From: Halobacillus sp. Marseille-P3879
GTDB taxonomy: Bacteria > Bacillota > Bacilli > Bacillales > Halobacillaceae
Assembly (NCBI RefSeq): GCF_900240285.1
Contig: NZ_OESS01000002.1
Coordinates: forward strand, 496,001-560,000
Direction of reading: 5' to 3'
Length of the DNA: 64,000 bases
This document shows positions 59,495 through 64,000 of this stretch, in pieces. Numbering within the stretch: the stretch's first letter is position 1; each line of letters opens with the position of its first letter. The translations under genes were made by a program, and so were the position numbers. The notes beneath the pieces were generated by a model. It made no database searches, was not told the origin of the DNA, and saw only the letters and a list, made by a program, of their open reading frames with translations.

Positions 59495-59523
59495 TGTATC
59501 ATATAGAGAGTCGAATTGCAATA
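59495..59523 (-). promoter_or_regulatory. Probable sigma-A promoter of rpmB
   Basis: Reverse strand TTGCAA (59523-59518), 17 bases, TACATT (59500-59495) preceded by TGA. Confidence 0.6.
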
Positions 59524-59617
59524 AACAGGCGATAATTATATCAAGAATTTTCTCTTGACAGACACCTATAATTGTTACAAAGTATAATAGGGGTCCAAGT
59601 GGTAATTCATAATATCA

Positions 59618-59646
59618 TACTTGGCCTGGTCAGTGTGTGTTATAAT
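59618..59646 (+). promoter_or_regulatory. Extended -10 promoter of yloU
   Basis: TGTTATAAT at 59638-59646 is a perfect extended -10, 38 bases before the yloU start. The -35 (ACTTGG) is weak. A second TATAAT at 59583 has TTGACA 22 bases before it, too far for normal sigma-A use. Confidence 0.6.
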
Positions 59647-59683
59647 TGGTCTACGAAGATGACGAGTATAAAGGAGGATTCCT

Positions 59684-60046
59684 ATGTCAATTGATCTTCA
59701 TAATCAATATGGTCATATAACCATCAATAATGATGTAATTTCTACAATTGCCGGTGGTACTGCTGTAGAATGCTACGGCATCGTAGGTATGGCATCCAAA
59801 AATCAGCTTCGTGACGGGCTGGCAGAAATGCTGAGACGTGAAAATTTTTCAAAAGGTATCGTGGTGAGGCAGGAAGAAGACCACGTACACATTGATATGT
59901 ATATAATTGTAAGTTATGGCACGAAAATATCTGAAGTAGCTCATAATGTTCAATCTCAAGTAAAATATGCGTTAAATAAAAATGTAGGCTTATCTGTTAA
60001 CTCGGTTAACATCTATATTCAAGGTGTTCAAGTAACAAACGAATAA
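59684..60046 (+). CDS. yloU: Asp23/Gls24-family envelope stress protein YloU
   Basis: 120 residues of the Asp23/Gls24 type (ISTIAGGTAVECYGIVGMAS, VHIDMYIIVSYGTKISEVAHN). The family associates with membranes or envelope stress in Firmicutes; the exact function is unknown. It is consistently next to the fatty acid kinase gene yloV, which follows after 33 bases. Confidence 0.93.
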   Translation: MSIDLHNQYGHITINNDVISTIAGGTAVECYGIVGMASKNQLRDGLAEMLRRENFSKGIVVRQEEDHVHIDMYIIVSYGTKISEVAHNVQSQVKYALNKNVGLSVNSVNIYIQGVQVTNE

Positions 60047-60079
60047 TAGCGTCTGGTGTAGTCAAAGGAGGAAGTAAGT

Positions 60080-61744
60080 GTGACGGTAAGAGAGATAGAC
60101 GGTACAAAACTAGCGGAGATGGTGCTGCAGGGTGCACAACATTTGAAAGCCAATTCTCAAATGATTGATGCATTGAATGTATTTCCAGTCCCGGATGGTG
60201 ATACCGGTACAAATATGAATTTATCGATGACGTCTGGTGCAGAAGAAGTGAGAAAGATAAGTGAAAACCATGCTGGAGCAGTGGGGCAAGCTTTAGCAAA
60301 AGGACTGCTTATGGGAGCACGCGGCAATTCGGGGGTGATTCTTTCCCAGTTATTTAGAGGATTTTCAAAGGCTTGTGAACAAAAGGAAGCGCTAACAACT
60401 AAAGACTTGGCAGAAGCGTTCCAGGGCGGAGTCAAAACTGCATATAAAGCGGTGATGAAACCTGTGGAAGGAACGATATTGACCGTAGCACGTGAAGCAG
60501 CCGAAGCAGCCGAAAAGCTCGCAGCCGAAGAGGAAGATCTGGTTTTCTTCATGGAAGGTGTAACCAAAGCAGCACAGGACTCGTTAAAAAGAACCCCTGA
60601 ACTCTTACCTGTGTTAAAAGAGGTAGGGGTAGTGGATAGTGGAGGACAAGGTCTATTAACCATTTATGAAGGGTTTCTTGCTAACTTAAAGGGTGAAGAA
60701 ATGCCTGAGACCGGCTCTGCTTCTGTTTCTATGGATGAAATGGTGAACGCCGAGCACCATAAATCAGCGCAGGACTTTATGAATACAGAAGATATTGAAT
60801 ATGGGTACTGCACGGAATTTATGGTTAAATTTGAACAGGATAAGTTAAATGAGAACCCGTACGATGAAGAGCAATTTCGTGAAGAGCTAAGCCAGCACGG
60901 GGATTCTTTATTAGTCGTCTCAGATGAAGAACTAATAAAAGTTCACATTCACGCAGAGTACCCGGGGGAAACCATGACGTTAGGACAGCGTTATGGAAGT
61001 TTAATAAATATGAAAATTGAAAACATGAGGGAACAGCATACTTCGATAGTAGGTGACCAAAAGTCCTCAGAACCGCAAGAGCTTGCTGAGTATGGGATTG
61101 TTACCGTAGCAGTTGGAGAAGGCATTACAAAACTGTTTGAAAGTCTTGGTGCCCATGTAGTTATACAGGGCGGGCAAACAATGAATCCTAGTACACAAGA
61201 CATTTCAGATGCTATCAAACGTGTTCATGCAAAACACGTGTTAATTCTGCCAAATAATAAAAATATCACGATGGCTGCTGAACAGGCAGCCGAATTAGCG
61301 GAAGTCGACGTAAAGGTTGTAGCTTCAAAGACTATACCTCAGGGAATGAGTGCTCTTTTAGGGTTTAATCCTGAAGTTGATCTGCAAACCAACCAAGAAG
61401 AAATGACACGCTTGATGAAGGAAGTAAAAAGCGGCCAGGTTACTTATGCAGTACGGGATACTCAAATTGAAGGGCTGACGATTGAAAAAGGTCATTTTAT
61501 GGGTATATTAGAAGGTGATATTAAATCCACTCAAAAGGGGCAGTTTGAAACAGCCAAACAGCTGCTGCGTGAAATGATTGAAGAAGATGAAGATGAAATT
61601 GTAACGATTATCAGCGGAGAAGAGGTTTCTAACGAGGAATTAGATAAACTTGAAACCTTTATTGAAGAAGAATATGAGGATATGGAAGTGGAAATCCATC
61701 ACGGCGGTCAGCCTATTTACTCTTATATTTTCGCTGTAGAATAA
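60080..61744 (+). CDS. fakA: Fatty acid kinase catalytic subunit FakA (DAK2/DegV-linked, YloV)
   Basis: Phosphorylates exogenous fatty acids held by a FakB (DegV-type) partner, feeding phospholipid synthesis. 554 residues: N-terminal DhaL-like nucleotide domain with NVFPVPDGDTGTNMNLSM and GARGNSGVILSQLFRGF, middle DAK1-like region (YGYCTEFMV), and a C-terminal domain (ILPNNKNITMAAEQAAEL). Start GTG 60080 behind AGGAGGAAG. No fakB gene lies in the window. Confidence 0.94.
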   Translation: MTVREIDGTKLAEMVLQGAQHLKANSQMIDALNVFPVPDGDTGTNMNLSMTSGAEEVRKISENHAGAVGQALAKGLLMGARGNSGVILSQLFRGFSKACEQKEALTTKDLAEAFQGGVKTAYKAVMKPVEGTILTVAREAAEAAEKLAAEEEDLVFFMEGVTKAAQDSLKRTPELLPVLKEVGVVDSGGQGLLTIYEGFLANLKGEEMPETGSASVSMDEMVNAEHHKSAQDFMNTEDIEYGYCTEFMVKFEQDKLNENPYDEEQFREELSQHGDSLLVVSDEELIKVHIHAEYPGETMTLGQRYGSLINMKIENMREQHTSIVGDQKSSEPQELAEYGIVTVAVGEGITKLFESLGAHVVIQGGQTMNPSTQDISDAIKRVHAKHVLILPNNKNITMAAEQAAELAEVDVKVVASKTIPQGMSALLGFNPEVDLQTNQEEMTRLMKEVKSGQVTYAVRDTQIEGLTIEKGHFMGILEGDIKSTQKGQFETAKQLLREMIEEDEDEIVTIISGEEVSNEELDKLETFIEEEYEDMEVEIHHGGQPIYSYIFAVE

Positions 61745-61745
61745 A

Positions 61746-61788
61746 AAAAATCAGGTTGTCGAGAAAGTCTTGACAACCTGATTTTTTG
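61746..61788 (+). terminator. Rho-independent terminator after fakA/yloV
   Basis: A 15-bp stem AAAAATCAGGTTGTC/GACAACCTGATTTTT with an 11-base loop and T run. Confidence 0.93.
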
Positions 61789-61956
61789 TTTTTTGGATTC
61801 CTGTTCTGAGACAGTATCTTTAGAGGTGGCAATTTGTTTATTTGGGCGGTCAAACATCCTTTCCAATGAAGGGAAATGCATCTGCAGCATAGTAAGGGAA
61901 GATTGAGCGTAGCTGAACTGCATAGGATGTTCTATTGCCGCTTGCGCGAACACCTT
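61789..61956. other. Gene-free stretch between fakA/yloV and the permease
   Basis: Nothing convincing is encoded. A 76-residue reverse frame (61723-61953) has no family resemblance I can name and its end runs through the terminator. Together with repeat copy 2 this makes a 436-base interval where B. subtilis runs directly from yloV to sdaAB. Confidence 0.5.
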
Positions 61957-62042
61957 GAAACTCCGGAGGAAAAACGGACTTATCCGAATGTTTGAAGTGG
62001 GAATTTCACAAAGAGGCTCGAGCGTTCATCCGCGGAAAGTGT
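61957..62042 (-). repeat. Degenerate Bacillaceae-type palindromic intergenic repeat, copy 2
   Basis: Read on the reverse strand it has CACTTTCCGCGG, GCTCGAGCCTC, a central CGGATAAGTCCG palindrome, and TTCCTCCGGAGTTTC at the end. This is the same order of landmarks as copy 1 at 43.8 kb (CTTTCCG ... GGAGTCTT) in the opposite orientation. Divergent, so family membership is tentative. Confidence 0.45.
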
Positions 62043-62066
62043 GTGGTATTTGCCTGCACGGGTGCA

Positions 62067-62107
62067 CAAAAAAGCTTGTAGAAAAACAAGGGGTTTCTCT
62101 ACAAGCT
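62067..62107 (-). terminator. Rho-independent terminator of the NCS2 permease gene
   Basis: On the reverse strand AGCTTGTAGA/TCTACAAGCT stem with a 15-base loop, followed by TTTTTTG. Confidence 0.85.
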
Positions 62108-62180
62108 GAAACACATACCTGGTAAGGGTCTCTTTTTTTTATGCTTATACGAATGGTGGTAACCGTACTTATAGGCTTTA

Positions 62181-63449
62181 TTAGTGTCCGATGGAGCGGA
62201 CGATAAATTCAACGAGAAAAACCATGGCGATTAATACGACAGGAGCTGAGAGCTCTCTTTGTTTCCCCATGGCAAATTTAACAACAGGGTAAGCGATGAA
62301 GCCAAATGCCATTCCGTCAGCAATTGAGTACGTAAAAGGGATCATTACTATGATCAGAAAAGCCGGCATGGCATCGGATAACTGATCAAGAGGGATCTCT
62401 TTAATATTTTGTACCATTAGTGCTCCTACAATAATGAGGATCGGACTAATTGCTGTTGAAGGGACCATAGAAATCCATGGAGTCAAGAAAATGGTAGTCA
62501 GGAACAATCCCGCCATCACAAGGCTGGCTCTGCCGGTTTTTCCCTCTGAAGCAATTACAGCTGCGCTTTCTGCTGAGGATACAGTCGGTGAAGTACCGAA
62601 GAATCCACAGGTTAATGCAGAAAATGCTGAAGCACGATAGGATTTTTTAAATTTGTCCTGCTGATTTAACATATCCAGCTGACCATGTATCAAGCCCATA
62701 TTTTCAAATATAAGCACGATAGCCAGAGGAAATACAGCCATCCAAAAACCAAATTCACTAACAGCTCCAAAGGAGGGAAGAAAGACCCACTCTTGCTCAC
62801 CTGCAGATATCCCTTTACCGGGACCATCCAGTAGACCGGTAAAATGTGCTATTACTGTACCAATTACCATGGTAATTAAAAAGTTTCCGGGCACATTTTT
62901 AGCAAATAGAAAGACGGCAATAAATAAAGTGAGAAGACTCGTAATTACAACGGCCGATGAGGGGTCCCCCAAAGTGATAAGGGAGTGTTCGCCTCTTACG
63001 ACAAGCCCACCTTTCTCTAAGCCAATTAAGGTGAGGAACAGTCCAAGCCCTACAGTGATTGCATGCTTGAGGGCGCCTGGTATAGCATGCTTCAGCCAAT
63101 CTCCTAACGGGGTGTACGCTGTAGTCAGAAAGATTAGTGCGGCTACTATTACTACAGCTAATCCTTCCTGGAAGTCCATACCTTTTCCTTCAATAATGGA
63201 ATAAGCGAAGAGAGCATTTACTCCCATACCTGGAATAAGCACCATAGGAGCATTTGCATAAACAGCCATGATTAAACAGCCGACAGTACTTGCAAGAATT
63301 GTTGCAAGCATGCCATTTTCTAAGGGCAGGCCTGCATCTTGCAGAATTTGGCTATTAACCGCAATAATGTAGACGGTAGTAAAGTAGCCAATAAATCCGG
63401 CAATTATATCCTTACGCAGACTGTGCTGAGAATTATGCTGATTGAGCAT
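62181..63449 (-). CDS. NCS2-family purine permease (AzgA/PbuG-like)
   Basis: A transporter of 422 residues with about 12-14 membrane segments. AzgA-type features are visible: YFTTVYIIAVNSQILQDAG, the GMGVNALFAYSI stretch, GLFLTLIGLEKGG, and the FFGTSPTVSSAESAAV motif. The likely substrate is hypoxanthine, guanine or adenine. ATG 63449 follows GAGGAGAA; the open frame to 63503 lacks an SD. No purine riboswitch could be recognised in the leader. It is an extra gene compared with B. subtilis at this place. Confidence 0.88.
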   Translation of the reverse strand: MLNQHNSQHSLRKDIIAGFIGYFTTVYIIAVNSQILQDAGLPLENGMLATILASTVGCLIMAVYANAPMVLIPGMGVNALFAYSIIEGKGMDFQEGLAVVIVAALIFLTTAYTPLGDWLKHAIPGALKHAITVGLGLFLTLIGLEKGGLVVRGEHSLITLGDPSSAVVITSLLTLFIAVFLFAKNVPGNFLITMVIGTVIAHFTGLLDGPGKGISAGEQEWVFLPSFGAVSEFGFWMAVFPLAIVLIFENMGLIHGQLDMLNQQDKFKKSYRASAFSALTCGFFGTSPTVSSAESAAVIASEGKTGRASLVMAGLFLTTIFLTPWISMVPSTAISPILIIVGALMVQNIKEIPLDQLSDAMPAFLIIVMIPFTYSIADGMAFGFIAYPVVKFAMGKQRELSAPVVLIAMVFLVEFIVRSIGH

Positions 63450-63511
63450 CGTATTCTCCTCTATGAAGTTATCCCTCTCCCACCCGGTTATCTCATAACC
63501 CACAAACTAGT

Positions 63512-63540
63512 ATTTTACTCTTTCTGGCAGAAATAATCAA
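63512..63540 (-). promoter_or_regulatory. Probable sigma-A promoter of the purine permease
   Basis: Reverse strand TTGATT (63540-63535), 17 bases, TAAAAT (63517-63512), about 60 bases before the start. Confidence 0.55.
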
Positions 63541-63576
63541 TATATCTAACTATTTTAATGAATTTTCATGGAAATA

Positions 63577-63585
63577 TGGTAAAAT
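63577..63585 (+). promoter_or_regulatory. Possible extended -10 promoter of sdaAB
   Basis: TGGTAAAAT, 61 bases before the sdaAB start. No clear -35. Confidence 0.4.
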
Positions 63586-63606
63586 ATATATCGGTAATCG
63601 GATTAT

Positions 63607-63620
63607 AGAAAGCGTTTACC
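63607..63620 (+). promoter_or_regulatory. Candidate cre (CcpA) site upstream of sdaAB
   Basis: AGAAAGCGTTTACC matches the cre consensus TGWAARCGYTWNCW at all but the first and last positions, including the central CG. It would lie about 15-30 bases inside the transcript from the extended -10, a position used for roadblock repression. Confidence 0.45.
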
Positions 63621-63645
63621 TATTAACGGTAAGGATGGTGATCGT

Positions 63646-64000
63646 ATGAAATATAGATCAGTATTCGATATTATTGGGCCCGTTATGATCGGCCCTTCAA
63701 GTTCACACACGGCTGGCGCCGCCAGGATTGGGAGAGCAGCTAGGCATTTATTTGGACGGGAGCCGGAATACATCTACGTCCATCTCTTCGGTTCTTTTGC
63801 TCAAACATATAAAGGTCACGGAACGGACGTAGCTATTATAGGCGGGTTGTTAGATTTCGAGACGGACGACACACGAATGAGCTCCTCGATTGATATAGCT
63901 AAACATAAAAACATACAAATTAATTTTTATGAAGAAGAAGCGAATACAGACCATCCTAATACTGCAAAGCTTGTTATTGGGGATAAAGAAGGCGAATTAG
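63646..64000 (+). CDS. sdaAB: L-serine dehydratase beta subunit (cut by window edge)
   Basis: Iron-sulfur L-serine deaminase, converting serine to pyruvate and ammonia. The first 118 residues are present. MKYRSVFDIIGPVMIGPSSS then HTAGAARIGR, and TYKGHGTDVAIIGGLL, are the N-terminal signature of the beta subunit. SD AAGGATGGTGAT. In B. subtilis sdaAA and recG follow. Confidence 0.93.
   Translation, partial: MKYRSVFDIIGPVMIGPSSSHTAGAARIGRAARHLFGREPEYIYVHLFGSFAQTYKGHGTDVAIIGGLLDFETDDTRMSSSIDIAKHKNIQINFYEEEANTDHPNTAKLVIGDKEGEL

Noticed and set aside
59555-59588. TTGACA and TATAAT before yloU as one promoter
   Set aside because: A 22-base spacer is too long for sigma-A without an activator; the extended -10 at 59638 is better.
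60157-60663. 168-residue reverse frame inside fakA/yloV
   Set aside because: Ser/Ala/Thr-rich shadow of a strongly conserved forward gene, no SD.
61723-61953. 76-residue reverse frame after fakA/yloV as a possible transposase remnant
   Set aside because: No transposase motif could be named and the frame runs into the terminator and the end of fakA/yloV.
63450-63540. Purine riboswitch in the permease leader
   Set aside because: The conserved core (TCTACC and partner loop) is absent.

Overview
The window is one contiguous stretch of core chromosome from an endospore-forming Bacillaceae (Firmicutes). Three things support this: the gene order closely follows the ylbP to sdaAB region of Bacillus subtilis; sporulation genes (spoVD, spoVE, spoIIGA-sigE-sigG, spoVM) are interleaved with division genes; and ribosome binding sites are strong AGGAGG-type throughout. 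The acid-rich tails on FtsQ/DivIB and PrkC, together with the general protein character, suggest a halophilic or marine relative (Halobacillus/Thalassobacillus/Pontibacillus-like). MurE carries the DNPR motif typical of meso-diaminopimelate addition. The genus is inference only.

Layout: (1) 1-3.5 kb: acetyltransferase ylbP (cut by the left edge), panE, a small membrane protein and bshC (bacillithiol). (2) 3.6-20.2 kb: the division and cell wall (dcw) cluster mraZ-rsmH-ftsL-pbpB-spoVD-murE-murF-mraY-murD-spoVE-divIB-ftsA-ftsZ; murG, murB and the ylxW/ylxX/sbp genes found here in B. subtilis are absent. (3) 20.2-22.9 kb: the sporulation sigma factor module spoIIGA-sigE-sigG. (4) 22.9-27.0 kb: ylmC-pgeF-ylmE-sepF-ylmG-ylmH-divIVA. 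(5) 27.0-31.6 kb: T-box-controlled ileS, then lspA and an RluD-type pseudouridine synthase. (6) 31.6-43.4 kb: the complete pyrimidine operon pyrR-pyrP-pyrB-pyrC-carA-carB-pyrK-pyrD-pyrF-pyrE with three PyrR attenuators. (7) 43.5-61.7 kb: a small unknown membrane protein, rqcH (reverse), yloC-remA-gmk-rpoZ-coaBC-priA-fmt-rsmB-prpC-prkC-rsgA-rpe-thiN, spoVM, rpmB (reverse), yloU and the fatty acid kinase gene yloV. (8) 61.7-64 kb: a purine-type NCS2 permease (reverse) and the start of sdaAB (cut by the right edge).

No prophage, CRISPR array, intact insertion sequence, tRNA or rRNA was seen, and there is no obvious new multi-gene system. The most unusual signals are in translation initiation and regulation. 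pyrF, and probably spoIIGA, have no ATG/GTG/TTG start and appear to begin at ATT behind good Shine-Dalgarno (SD) sequences. A 31-codon frame with an ideal SD and an ATA codon lies between ftsZ and spoIIGA. The sigG SD is buried in a perfect 10-bp inverted repeat whose left arm sits inside the likely sigF/sigG promoter, so only read-through mRNA would fold. TGG repeats at 10-bp spacing in front of mraZ look like an MraZ operator. Two degenerate copies of a palindromic intergenic repeat flank the last block.
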